64,000 bases of DNA from contig NZ_JBQKGG010000004.1 in assembly GCF_052118925.1 (NCBI RefSeq), positions 124,001-188,000 of the forward strand, written 5' to 3'. Below are positions 7,723 to 15,231 of the stretch, piece after piece (position 1 is the first letter of the stretch; each line of letters opens with the position of its first letter). The notes beneath the pieces were generated by a model. That model worked only from the letters and a program-made list of their open reading frames with translations, had not been told where the DNA came from and ran no database searches. The DNA is from Lientehia sp934351765. Its GTDB lineage: Bacteria > Bacillota > Clostridia > Lachnospirales > Lachnospiraceae. A program made the translations under genes and the position numbers.

Positions 7723-9401
7723 GTTGTTTCCTCCTTATTGTATGCTTTATAAGCAGCCGGATAGCAGGATTTCATCGTATCCAGACTGATCTTGCCTTCG
7801 TCATAGTCCTTCAGAACCTTTGCAGTTTCGCGGGCTTCCGGTGCGCCGTAGCCGCCGCCTCCGGCAGAAACCAGGGTTACTTCATCGCCTGGCTCCAGAG
7901 GAACGTTGCGGACCTTGTCGGTGGAGTTGATCTTTTCGCCCTCATGGATTACGTCCAGATAGGAGGTTGCACCGCCGAGACCGCCCATGAGCCCCCAGGG
8001 CTTTGTCTTGCTGCGCTCAGTGGAGGCAGCACCAAGAACAGTGTCCTGGCTTTCCGGGAGAATGCAGATGCTTCTGCGGATCCCCAGACCGCCGCGGTAC
8101 TTGCCGGGACCGCCGGAATCCTCCTCCAGAGCGTATTCCTTTACAAGAAGCGGATATTCCATTTCCAGAGATTCGATGGGCAGGTTGGAGGAGTTGGTCA
8201 TATGGACCTGAACGGCATCCAGTCCGTCCTTATTGTAACGGGCGCCGTTTCCGCCGCCGATGGTTTCCACATAAACGTAAGGCTTTCCGGAGCGGGTATC
8301 CTGTCCGGCGATGCTGAAGAAGGTAACCGCACCGCAGCCGGCAGCGATCACATTCTCCGGATCGATCTGGGCGAAGGCACCGAAGATCACATCGGCAAGA
8401 CGCTGGGTGGTTGTCTCACGGTCGAAGCAGGGCGCAGGCTCGCTGGCACATATGAAGGAGCCGGGATCGCAGATGACCTCGATGCTGTCGAAGAAGCCGG
8501 AGTTGGCGGGGATCGTTTTGTCCAGCAGGCACTTTACGGAATAGTAGACGGTTGCCAGCAGGGCGCTCCGCACACAGTTATAAGGACCGGGCACCTGGGG
8601 ATGGCTGCCATTGAAGTCGAAGCTGATCCGGTCGCCGTCGATGGTAAGCGCCAGCTTGATGGCCAGATTCTCGTTGCCCATGCCGTCATCGTCCAGAATA
8701 TCCTCGAAACGGTAGGTGCCATCGGGCAGGTTCCTGATGGCCGTCCGGGCTTTGCGTTCGCCGTAGCGGATCCATTCCTCGCAGAATTCCAGGTACGTTT
8801 CCAGACCGATCTTTTTGCAGAGCTCCACGACCTTGTCGGCACCGAACTGGTTGGTGATGAGCTGAGCCTGAATATCGCCGCGCCGTTCTTCCTTTAACTG
8901 AAAGTTTAAGAGGATCAGATCGTAAATGTCCTTGTTGAGCTTTCCTTTTTCATAAAGCTTTACAATGGGAATCCGAAGCCCCTCATCGAAGATAGTCGGT
9001 CCTCGTCTGGAACGGTCTGCATGATGCCCGTTGTTGACCACGAAGGCGATGAGCTTTCCTTCATAGAATACAGGACGCACCAGGGCAATGTCCGGAAGAT
9101 GGGAACCGCCGCCGTAATAGGGATCGTTGGCGATGTAAACATCTCCCTCATAGATTTCGGATTTGTCCCAGCGCTTTAAGGTTTCCGATACCGCGCCGAA
9201 TAAGGAGCTGAAATGGATCGGAATATGCTGTGCCAGGGAAAGAAGTCGTCCGTCGGCATCGAAGATACCGGTAGAAAGATCCTTCCGCTCTTTGATGTTG
9301 GTGCTGTATGCGGTCTTTGTGAGGATCACACCCATCTGCTCGGCGATGGAGAGAAGACCGTTGCTGATTACCTCCAGGGTAATGGAATTGATCTTACTCA
9401 T
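7719..9401 (-). CDS. hyuB: Hydantoinase/oxoprolinase B subunit
   Basis: A 560-residue member of the hydantoinase B/oxoprolinase family, the partner of HyuA. Typical strings are ERKDLSTGIFD, NDPYYGGGSHLPDI, NNGHHADRSRRGP, GGGNGARYNKDG and the C-terminal GGGGYGAPEAR. Together with HyuA such enzymes open cyclic amides (hydantoins, 5-oxoproline, caprolactam-type lactams) with ATP. I chose the ATG at 9401 (MSKINSITLEV), which has CGGAGG 8 bases upstream; a GTG three codons earlier is inside that site. It overlaps hyuA by 8 bases and the transporter by 4, so the three genes form a tight operon. The true substrate cannot be read from sequence; the lysine riboswitch upstream points to a lysine-related ring compound. 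Confidence 0.93.
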   Translation of the reverse strand: MSKINSITLEVISNGLLSIAEQMGVILTKTAYSTNIKERKDLSTGIFDADGRLLSLAQHIPIHFSSLFGAVSETLKRWDKSEIYEGDVYIANDPYYGGGSHLPDIALVRPVFYEGKLIAFVVNNGHHADRSRRGPTIFDEGLRIPIVKLYEKGKLNKDIYDLILLNFQLKEERRGDIQAQLITNQFGADKVVELCKKIGLETYLEFCEEWIRYGERKARTAIRNLPDGTYRFEDILDDDGMGNENLAIKLALTIDGDRISFDFNGSHPQVPGPYNCVRSALLATVYYSVKCLLDKTIPANSGFFDSIEVICDPGSFICASEPAPCFDRETTTQRLADVIFGAFAQIDPENVIAAGCGAVTFFSIAGQDTRSGKPYVYVETIGGGNGARYNKDGLDAVQVHMTNSSNLPIESLEMEYPLLVKEYALEEDSGGPGKYRGGLGIRRSICILPESQDTVLGAASTERSKTKPWGLMGGLGGATSYLDVIHEGEKINSTDKVRNVPLEPGDEVTLVSAGGGGYGAPEARETAKVLKDYDEGKISLDTMKSCYPAAYKAYNKEETT

Positions 9402-11448
9402 GGTGTTCACCTCCGCATCTTGTGATGATCATGTTAAAGTATTCGTCCACAACTGCTTTCTGATTGTTCAGGATAATGGTGGTGGAGTCCATCTGTTCTA
9501 CGATGGCCGGGCCGTTGATCACGTTGCCGCAGTGCAGCTTCTCCCGGTCGTAAAGCATATAGTTTTCACGGCTTCCGTCTTCGAGAAGTACCATGCGTTC
9601 GCCCATGATAGCGGAAGAGGAGTCTTCGCCCACATAATCCTCGCGCTCAATCCTGGGCTTGCTGATCCGTCCGATGGCGGAAAGCCCAAAGTTGACGATC
9701 TGAACCTCGTCTGCGGAGGTGTAGGAGTAGAGGCGGAGATAGGTTTCGGTGAACCGCTCCCGGAGGGCCTCCACATTCTGAATGCTCTTATCATAAGGAA
9801 CAGAGATCTCGTAGTTCTGACCCTTGTAGCGCATATCCAGATAATATTCCAGTCCGCGTTCGTCCATGGGGATCTGCTCCTTGTCGAACCATACATCGGC
9901 GTCATGTTCCAGACGGTCGTACATGGTGGTGATCACCGAGAAATCAGTCTGTCCGAGATCCATAACGGAGGTCTGGACAAAGTCACGGCGCATATCCTCA
10001 GTCAAAAGTCCGTATGCAGCCAGAAGACCGGGGGTCTTGGGGATGATGGACATGGGCATGGACAGCTCTTCCATCAGCTCTGCCGCATGGAGCGGACCGG
10101 CGCCGCCGAAGGCCACCAGAGCGAAATCGGAAGGATTATAGCCCTTTTCTACCGTTACATTTTTGATTTCCTTTACGATATTGGAGTTACCGACGGTGAT
10201 GATGCCGCGGGCGGTCTCCTCCACATTCATGCCGATCTTTTCGGAAAGCTTCTCCACAGCCTTAAAGGACAGGCTGGAGTCGATGGGAAGCTGTCCGTTT
10301 AACAGCTCTTTGTTGTTCAGATGACCAAGCACCACGCGGGCATCGGTGATGGCAGCCTCGGTGCCGCCTCTTGCATAGCAGGCCGGTCCGGGCTCTGCAC
10401 CGGCGCTCTGGGGACCAACCTTCAGGATTCCGCCATTATCTACCCAGGCGATGCTGCCGCCGCCTGCACCGATGGTGGAAATATCAATAGAAGGAATCCG
10501 CACGGGATAGCCGCTGATGTTCTTATCCTTGGAGCTTTCGATGTTGCCGTCCACGATCATGCTGATGTCAGTGCTGGTGCCACCGACATCGATGGTGATG
10601 ACATTTTTTACATCAATCAGGTTCATCAGGTACTGTACGCCGATAACACCTGCCGCAGGGCCGGAAAGACCGGTCTTAATGGGATAGGTGGCTGCCTCGT
10701 TGATCGACATAAGCCCGCCGTTGGAGTGATTGATATAGACCTTTTTGATTCCGATCTGCTTCAGGGTATTCTGGAGGTTGTCCAGATATTTTTTCACCTC
10801 GGGACCGACGAAGGAATTCAGAACCGTGCCGCAGAGCCGTTCAAACTCACGGAACTGGTTGGAGATCTCGCTGGAGGTGGAAATATAAATGCCGGGAAGG
10901 TGTGTTTCAATGAGCTCCTTGACCCGCGCTTCGTTTTCCGGATTTAAGTAAGCGTTTAAGAACAGAACAGCCACAGCCTCTGCATGGCTCTTCTTCAGCT
11001 CTTCGATGAGCATTAAGATTTCTTCGTCCTTTAATTCCTCCAGGATCTCGCCTCTGTAGTTCATACGCTCCGAAAGCTCGTATCGGAGATTTCGGGGAAC
11101 GAGGACAGGAGCCTTGTCCATCTGCAGGTCATACAGATCGGGACGCTTCTGCCGTCCAATCTCCAGAAGATCACGGAAGCCCTTTGTAGTGATAAGGGCG
11201 GTTCTGGCACCTCTGGTTTCCAGGATCGCGTTGGTGGCAACCGTTGTTCCGTGGATAAAACGATCCACCTCGTTATAATCAAGACCGTATTTTTCCACGA
11301 TCTTTTTTACCCCGCCCACAACGGCCTGAGACTGATCCTTTAAGGAAGACGGGAGCTTATAGACCATCAGCTCGCCGGTTGCTTCATCGATGGCGCAGAT
11401 ATCAGTGTTGGTTCCGCCCACATCGACACCGATTCGTATCTTTTTCAC
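9394..11448 (-). CDS. hyuA: Hydantoinase/oxoprolinase A subunit
   Basis: A 684-residue ATP-dependent subunit. The N-terminal hydantoinase A domain begins with the phosphate-binding motif GVDVGGTNTD, and the second actin-like motif TIDVGGTSTDISM follows in the middle, with IGAGGGSIA and GPQSAGAEPGPACY, all classic for the family. The GTG at 11448 is the likely start because AGGAG lies 8 bases before it and the protein then begins VKKIRIGVDVGG; longer versions would run into the terminator hairpin of the leader. It is the first gene of the operon, about 40 bases after the terminator and below a lysine-type riboswitch. Family members include hydantoinases, 5-oxoprolinases, acetone carboxylase subunits and caprolactamase. 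Confidence 0.93.
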   Translation of the reverse strand: MKKIRIGVDVGGTNTDICAIDEATGELMVYKLPSSLKDQSQAVVGGVKKIVEKYGLDYNEVDRFIHGTTVATNAILETRGARTALITTKGFRDLLEIGRQKRPDLYDLQMDKAPVLVPRNLRYELSERMNYRGEILEELKDEEILMLIEELKKSHAEAVAVLFLNAYLNPENEARVKELIETHLPGIYISTSSEISNQFREFERLCGTVLNSFVGPEVKKYLDNLQNTLKQIGIKKVYINHSNGGLMSINEAATYPIKTGLSGPAAGVIGVQYLMNLIDVKNVITIDVGGTSTDISMIVDGNIESSKDKNISGYPVRIPSIDISTIGAGGGSIAWVDNGGILKVGPQSAGAEPGPACYARGGTEAAITDARVVLGHLNNKELLNGQLPIDSSLSFKAVEKLSEKIGMNVEETARGIITVGNSNIVKEIKNVTVEKGYNPSDFALVAFGGAGPLHAAELMEELSMPMSIIPKTPGLLAAYGLLTEDMRRDFVQTSVMDLGQTDFSVITTMYDRLEHDADVWFDKEQIPMDERGLEYYLDMRYKGQNYEISVPYDKSIQNVEALRERFTETYLRLYSYTSADEVQIVNFGLSAIGRISKPRIEREDYVGEDSSSAIMGERMVLLEDGSRENYMLYDREKLHCGNVINGPAIVEQMDSTTIILNNQKAVVDEYFNMIITRCGGEHHE

Positions 11449-11486
11449 GCTTGATTCTCCTCTCACATGTGATGATTTTATGGCAT

Positions 11487-11517
11487 ATAAAAAGCCATGC
11501 GCTGGATCACGCATGGC
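11487..11517 (-). terminator. Riboswitch-controlled terminator in front of hyuA
   Basis: Read on the minus strand: GCCATGCG, an 8-base loop, CGCATGGC, then TTTTTAT. Perfect 8-bp stem plus T run, placed between the aptamer and the hyuA ribosome binding site; the expected OFF structure of an attenuating riboswitch. Confidence 0.88.
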
Positions 11518-11602
11518 GAAATATCGTTTTAATTTGATTCCCATATTGTCTGAGCTTGTAGGAAACGGTTAAGGATTCCCCCCTGTGCTTCCTGCCTTTC
11601 AG

Positions 11603-11751
11603 TAAATACAGCGCTCTTCCGGAGCTTGGCAGACTCCGGAAACAGTCTTGTACCTGTTCGATACAAGCCCAAGCGATCATAAAAACGCTTTCGGCGGATT
11701 TCCCTTTCCCGGTGAAACCGGTACTCTTGATTTCCGCGACCTCCATATATA
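11603..11751 (-). promoter_or_regulatory. Lysine riboswitch (L-box aptamer)
   Basis: Read on the minus strand the element has the conserved L-box order. It starts GGAGGTCGCGG, followed by the loop-E motif TCAAGAGTA, a CCGG/CCGG hairpin, GAAAGG and the core string CGCCGAA. Next come P3 (AGCG/CGCT), P4 (CTTGTA/TACAAG), ACTGT, a P5 hairpin (TTTCCGGAG/CTCCGGAA) and GAGCGCTGTA. P1 forms between TATATATGG (11743-11751) and CTGTATTTA (11603-11611) with wobble pairs. This is the five-helix layout and the conserved bases of the B. subtilis lysC leader. A promoter lies just upstream and a terminator about 85 bases downstream, so lysine binding should switch the hyuA-hyuB-nhaC operon off. Two short open frames across it (11507-11792) are not genes. 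Confidence 0.85.
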
Positions 11752-11763
11752 CCAACAAAGCCT

Positions 11764-11792
11764 ATTATAGCGTGTTGATACATGAAAGTCAA
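11764..11792 (-). promoter_or_regulatory. Promoter of the hyuA-hyuB-nhaC operon
   Basis: On the minus strand TTGACT (11787-11792) and perfect TATAAT (11764-11769) are 17 bases apart; the aptamer begins about 12 bases downstream of the -10. Confidence 0.85.
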
Positions 11793-11844
11793 ACCAATTT
11801 ATATATAAAATGGAAAAGGATCGATTGCCGCGGAGCGTTTTTTA

Positions 11845-11871
11845 TTTCATAGGACGAATTTTCCTATAAAA
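11845..11871. repeat. TTTCATAGGA inverted repeat, copy 3
   Basis: Arms TTTCATAGGA (11845-11854) and TCCTATAAAA (11862-11871), 7-base spacer CGAATTT. It is copy 1 in the opposite orientation (minus-strand spacer AAATTCG against AAGTTCG). It directly follows the rpsT terminator; the last bases are shared with its T run. Confidence 0.75.
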
Positions 11872-11905
11872 AAATCCCTGCCGGCACACCATTCCGACAG
11901 GGATT
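11866..11905 (-). terminator. rpsT terminator
   Basis: On the minus strand AATCCCTGTCGG and CCGGCAGGGATT pair around a 9-base loop, followed by seven T. It lies 35 bases after the rpsT stop. Confidence 0.9.
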
Positions 11906-11939
11906 CTGTGAAGTCCTTTATTTGGTTTATGCTTAAAAA

Positions 11940-12203
11940 CTAAGCGATAGCGTTTACAGCCTTGGTAAGACGGGCAACCTTACGGGAAGCGGTATTCTTA
12001 TGGTACACACCCTTGGAAGCAGCCTTGTCGATCTCGCTGATTGCTACTAATAAGCTCGCCTGTGCAGCAGCCTTGTCACCGGCAGCGATAGCAGCGTCAA
12101 CCTTCTTGATCATGGTCTTAACCTTAGAGCGGATCGCCTTATTTCTTTCAGCCTTTGTCTGAGCTACGAGAACTCTTTTCTTTGCGGATTTGATATTTGC
12201 CAA
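11940..12203 (-). CDS. rpsT: 30S ribosomal protein S20
   Basis: An 87-residue basic protein with the S20 signature: ANIKSAKKRVLVAQTKAERNK at the start and GVYHKNTASRKVARLTK near the end. It binds 16S rRNA in the small subunit. The initiation codon is TTG (12201-12203, minus strand) with GGAGGTG upstream; a UUG start is also used by E. coli rpsT, where it is part of autogenous control. It is a single-gene unit with its own promoter and terminator, divergent from gpr. Confidence 0.97.
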   Translation of the reverse strand: MANIKSAKKRVLVAQTKAERNKAIRSKVKTMIKKVDAAIAAGDKAAAQASLLVAISEIDKAASKGVYHKNTASRKVARLTKAVNAIA

Positions 12204-12292
12204 TTCAGTACACCTCCAACTTAATTAAATCATCTTTTATCTGGTTTGCATTAAAGCCGGACACGGACAGTTCAATGTAAACATACTATCTC

Positions 12293-12321
12293 ATTTTATA
12301 GGAAAAAGACGCCGATGTCAA
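12293..12321 (-). promoter_or_regulatory. rpsT promoter
   Basis: On the minus strand TTGACA (12316-12321), 17-base spacer, TAAAAT (12293-12298). Transcription would start about 80 bases before the TTG codon. Confidence 0.75.
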
Positions 12322-12387
12322 TACATAAAATGGGAAAAATCAAGGGAAAATAGAACGGAAGGACAGCAAAAAAGGAGGAGCGGGAGC

Positions 12388-13407
12388 ATGCAGCAGGTGC
12401 ATACAGACCTGGCGCTGGAGGCCAGGGAATCGGTAACGGAGGGGAAAACGGGGATTCCGGGGGTTTCGGTGGCAGAGGAGGTTCACAGAGAGTCCGGTGT
12501 TCGTGTCACCAGAGTAGAGGTACTGAATAGTATTGGGGCGCGGGCGATTGGAAAACCCCGGGGAATTTATATCACACTGGAAACGGAAGCAATGGCCAGA
12601 CAGAGTCCGGGGAGGCAGCGGGCATTGTCGGAAGAACTTTCTTCCTATATAAAGGAACTGCTGCACTCAGCAGGAGCCCCCGGCTCCGTTCTGGTTGTGG
12701 GGCTGGGAAATCATGAGGTGACTTCGGACTCGCTGGGGCCCCGTACCCTGGAGCAGATCCGGATCACCAGACATCTCGGACGTAAGATAGAGTGTGTGAA
12801 AGACACACGACAGAAGCTGGAAACAGACCGGAAAGAAGGAGCGCATCAGGAAGCATATCAGGAAGCGCATCAGGAAGCAGAGGCGGAACAGGAACGGGGA
12901 CTGAGCGGAATTGTTCCCGGAGTCATGGCGCAGACTGGCATGGAAACGGCCGAGATTGTCCGCGGCATTGTGTCTGAGACGAAGCCGGAGGCGGTGGTAG
13001 TTATTGATGCTCTGGCAGCCAGAAGCGTCAGCCGTCTTGCCAACACAATTCAGCTGAGCAATACGGGGATCCGCCCGGGCTCCGGTGTCGGAAATCACCG
13101 CCACAGCCTGACCGAAGAAAGCCTTGGCTGTCCGGTCATTGCCATCGGGGTTCCGACGGTTGTGGCTGCCGCCGCCATCGTTTATGATACGGTGGATGCC
13201 CTGGCAGAGCTTCTGCGCGCCGCCGGTTCCGGAAATCAGGCTGAGGCGGTGGAGGACATGACGATGGAAGAACGCTATCAGATGGTGCGGGAGCTGATCG
13301 AGCCGCGGCTGGGTCCCATGTATGTGACGCCGGGAAATATTGACGAGCAGATTAAAAATCTGAGCTTTCTGATCGCAGAAGGAATCAATCTGGCATTTCA
13401 GAGCTAA
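12388..13407 (+). CDS. gpr: Germination (GPR) protease
   Basis: A 339-residue aspartic-type endopeptidase that degrades small acid-soluble spore proteins at germination. The N-terminal HTDLALEA is the autoprocessing region; VLVVGLGNHEVTSDSLGPRT, GIVPGVMAQTGMETAEIV, VVVIDALAARS and the C-terminal GVGNHRHSL and IGVPTVV are family hallmarks, with conserved Asp residues in the second and fourth. The start has GGAGGAG upstream. A low-complexity insertion (AHQE AYQE AHQE AEAE, about residues 152-167) comes from a 12-base tandem repeat in a surface loop. The gene shows the organism makes spores. In Bacillus gpr is followed by spoIIP; here it is followed by a symporter. Confidence 0.96.
   Translation: MQQVHTDLALEARESVTEGKTGIPGVSVAEEVHRESGVRVTRVEVLNSIGARAIGKPRGIYITLETEAMARQSPGRQRALSEELSSYIKELLHSAGAPGSVLVVGLGNHEVTSDSLGPRTLEQIRITRHLGRKIECVKDTRQKLETDRKEGAHQEAYQEAHQEAEAEQERGLSGIVPGVMAQTGMETAEIVRGIVSETKPEAVVVIDALAARSVSRLANTIQLSNTGIRPGSGVGNHRHSLTEESLGCPVIAIGVPTVVAAAAIVYDTVDALAELLRAAGSGNQAEAVEDMTMEERYQMVRELIEPRLGPMYVTPGNIDEQIKNLSFLIAEGINLAFQS
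12841..12888 (+). repeat. 12-bp tandem repeat inside gpr
   Basis: Four 12-base units from 12841 (GCGCATCAGGAA, GCATATCAGGAA, GCGCATCAGGAA, then a diverged one), in frame, encoding xHQE-type tetrapeptides. Length changes would not shift the frame. Confidence 0.85.
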
Positions 13408-13436
13408 AAGATCAGAGGTAGAAACAAAGAAAGTTC

Positions 13437-13464
13437 TTGTAATTTTCATGGTTTTCTCTATAAT
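13437..13464 (+). promoter_or_regulatory. Promoter of the symporter - butyrate kinase unit
   Basis: TTGTAA (13437-13442) and perfect TATAAT (13459-13464) with a 16-base spacer, 30 bases after the gpr stop. Confidence 0.65.
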
Positions 13465-13773
13465 GTAATGAGAAGTGTTCAGGGACAGGAGGCAGCGAAA
13501 AACGCGGGCTATGTCCCTTATAGTGTTGTGCAATAATGTAAAAACGCGATGAGCAGTAGCAGTATGACAGGGAAAAGCAGGCGGGAGCGCAGAAAGATCA
13601 ATGAACATCAAAGAAAAACGGATGAAACAGAAGAAACAGCCCATGACAGGGGACGGACGGGAGCGGAGGCAGCAGGCGGAAGCAGAGCCTGAAACCGGGA
13701 AGAAGGCTCCGCCGGATCAGGACGGAGCATCATGACCATTTGAACCTCGTATACAGAAAAACGGAGGAAGCTT
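13465..13773 (+). other. 309-base leader before the symporter gene
   Basis: No convincing gene. AGGGACA (13481-13487) pairs with TGTCCCT (13512-13518) over a 24-base loop containing GCAGCGAAA. Two overlapping short frames exist, 13549-13692 (47 codons, start MSSSSMTGKSRRERRK) and 13601-13735 (44 codons, start MNIKEKRMKQKKQ). Both are Lys/Arg/Glu-rich and neither resembles a family I know. It may be a regulatory leader or the remains of a deleted gene; it does not match the glycine riboswitch often found before such symporters. Confidence 0.4.
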
Positions 13774-15177
13774 ATGATTCAAACGGCCATCAATGCCATC
13801 AATTCTTTTTTGTATAACCGGCTTCTGATCATATTACTGATCGGAGCTGGGCTTTATTTTACGATCCGGACGAAGCTGCCGCAGATCCGCCTGTTCGGCG
13901 AAGCCTGCCGTGCCATCATGGAAAAGCCTGAGGATAAAAAGAAGATGTCCTCGTTCCAGGCACTGATGGTCTCCACGGCATCCCGGGTGGGGACGGGCAA
14001 TATCATCGGTGTTTCATCTGCCATCTGTATCGGCGGATTCGGCTCTGTGTTCTGGATGTGGATCATTGCCATCATCGGCAGTGCATCGGCGATGACAGAA
14101 AGCACGCTGGCGCAGATCTATAAAAAGCGGGGAGCGGACGGAAGCTGTTACGGCGGCCCGGCCTATTATATCGAGGCGGCGCTTCACAGCCGGCCGCTGG
14201 CGATCCTGTTCTGTATCTCCATGATCGCCACCTATGCCTTCGGTTTTAATATGCTGGCATCCTACAATCTCCAGTCCACGTTTTCCGGATTTTTGTTTTA
14301 TGATCCGGCAGTGACGCCCTGGATCATCGGCGGGATCCTGGCGGTTCTGGCGGGCTGGTGCCTGCTGGGCGGCGGTTCCAGGATCGTAAAGGTGACTTCG
14401 ACCATGGTGCCGTTTATGGGCATTGCCTATATTCTTGTGTCTTTTGTGGTCATCGGGATCAATGCGTCCTATATTCCGACGGTATTTCGGCGGATCTTTG
14501 AGGAAGCCTTTGATTTCAGGGCCATTTTCGGCGGCTTTGCAGGCTCTGCCATGATGCAGGGAATCCGCCGCGGCCTGTATTCCAACGAAGCCGGGATCGG
14601 TTCGGCGCCCAATGCATCGGCATCGGCCAGTGTGAGCCATCCCATCAAACAGGGGCTGGTTCAGATGATCTCGGTGTTTATTGATACGCTGTTATTATGT
14701 ACGGCAACGGCCATGATGGGGCTGTCCTCCGGCATCGAACCGACAGCAGAGCTCCAGGGGGCGCCCTGGATCCAGGCGGCGCTTCAGGAATCCCTGGGAA
14801 GCTTCGGGCCGATCTTTCTGACGGTGTCCATGATCATGTTCGCCTTTACGACCTTGCTTGGCAACTGCTTTTACTGTGACAATCTGCTGGCCTATATTCA
14901 TAAGAAAGTCCCGAGTAAGCGGTTTATGAACGGCTTTCGGCTGGTCTGCGCGGCGGTGGTATTTATTGGTGCAGGCATGGAAATGGATCTGTTATGGAAC
15001 ATTTCCGATGTGCTCATGGGCGTCATGGCGCTTATCAACATTCCGGTGCTCCTGCTTTTATCCGGAACAGTCAAACGGGCACTGACGGATTTTGAGAAAC
15101 AGAGAAGGACCGGAAAAAATCCGGTATTTTATGTAAAGAATATAAATCTGAAGCAGGAAACAGATTTCTGGAAATAA
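13774..15177 (+). CDS. Alanine/glycine:sodium symporter (AGCS family)
   Basis: A 467-residue polytopic membrane protein of the AGCS family that takes up alanine or glycine with Na+. Family strings include SFQALMVSTASRVGTGNIIGVSSAI, AMTESTLAQIYKKR, GGPAYYIE and GLYSNEAGIGSAPNASASA, the last forming part of the substrate site in studied members. About 11 hydrophobic segments are visible. GGAGG precedes the ATG by 5-6 bases. The butyrate kinase gene starts 54 bases after its stop with no terminator between, so the two probably share a transcript. Confidence 0.93.
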   Translation: MIQTAINAINSFLYNRLLIILLIGAGLYFTIRTKLPQIRLFGEACRAIMEKPEDKKKMSSFQALMVSTASRVGTGNIIGVSSAICIGGFGSVFWMWIIAIIGSASAMTESTLAQIYKKRGADGSCYGGPAYYIEAALHSRPLAILFCISMIATYAFGFNMLASYNLQSTFSGFLFYDPAVTPWIIGGILAVLAGWCLLGGGSRIVKVTSTMVPFMGIAYILVSFVVIGINASYIPTVFRRIFEEAFDFRAIFGGFAGSAMMQGIRRGLYSNEAGIGSAPNASASASVSHPIKQGLVQMISVFIDTLLLCTATAMMGLSSGIEPTAELQGAPWIQAALQESLGSFGPIFLTVSMIMFAFTTLLGNCFYCDNLLAYIHKKVPSKRFMNGFRLVCAAVVFIGAGMEMDLLWNISDVLMGVMALINIPVLLLLSGTVKRALTDFEKQRRTGKNPVFYVKNINLKQETDFWK

Positions 15178-15231
15178 AGGATTCAGAATCATAACGGAAG
15201 AATTTTGAAGGACAACGGAAAGGAAATGGAT

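Noticed and set aside
7944..8897. Long open frame (317 codons) on the plus strand across hyuB
   Set aside because: It is a shadow of the GC-rich hyuB gene on the other strand, without family motifs or a ribosome binding site.
11507..11792. Two open frames of 83-87 codons in front of hyuA
   Set aside because: They lie wholly across the lysine riboswitch and its terminator and have no convincing start; the conserved RNA features explain the sequence.
12294..12306. Fourth copy of the TTTCATAGGA repeat (TTTTATAGGA)
   Set aside because: There is no second arm; the bases form part of the rpsT promoter.
13481..13518. Third copy of the multi-branched element, because of GGCAGCGAAA
   Set aside because: Only the short string and one 7-bp stem are present; the outer stem and the three arms are missing.
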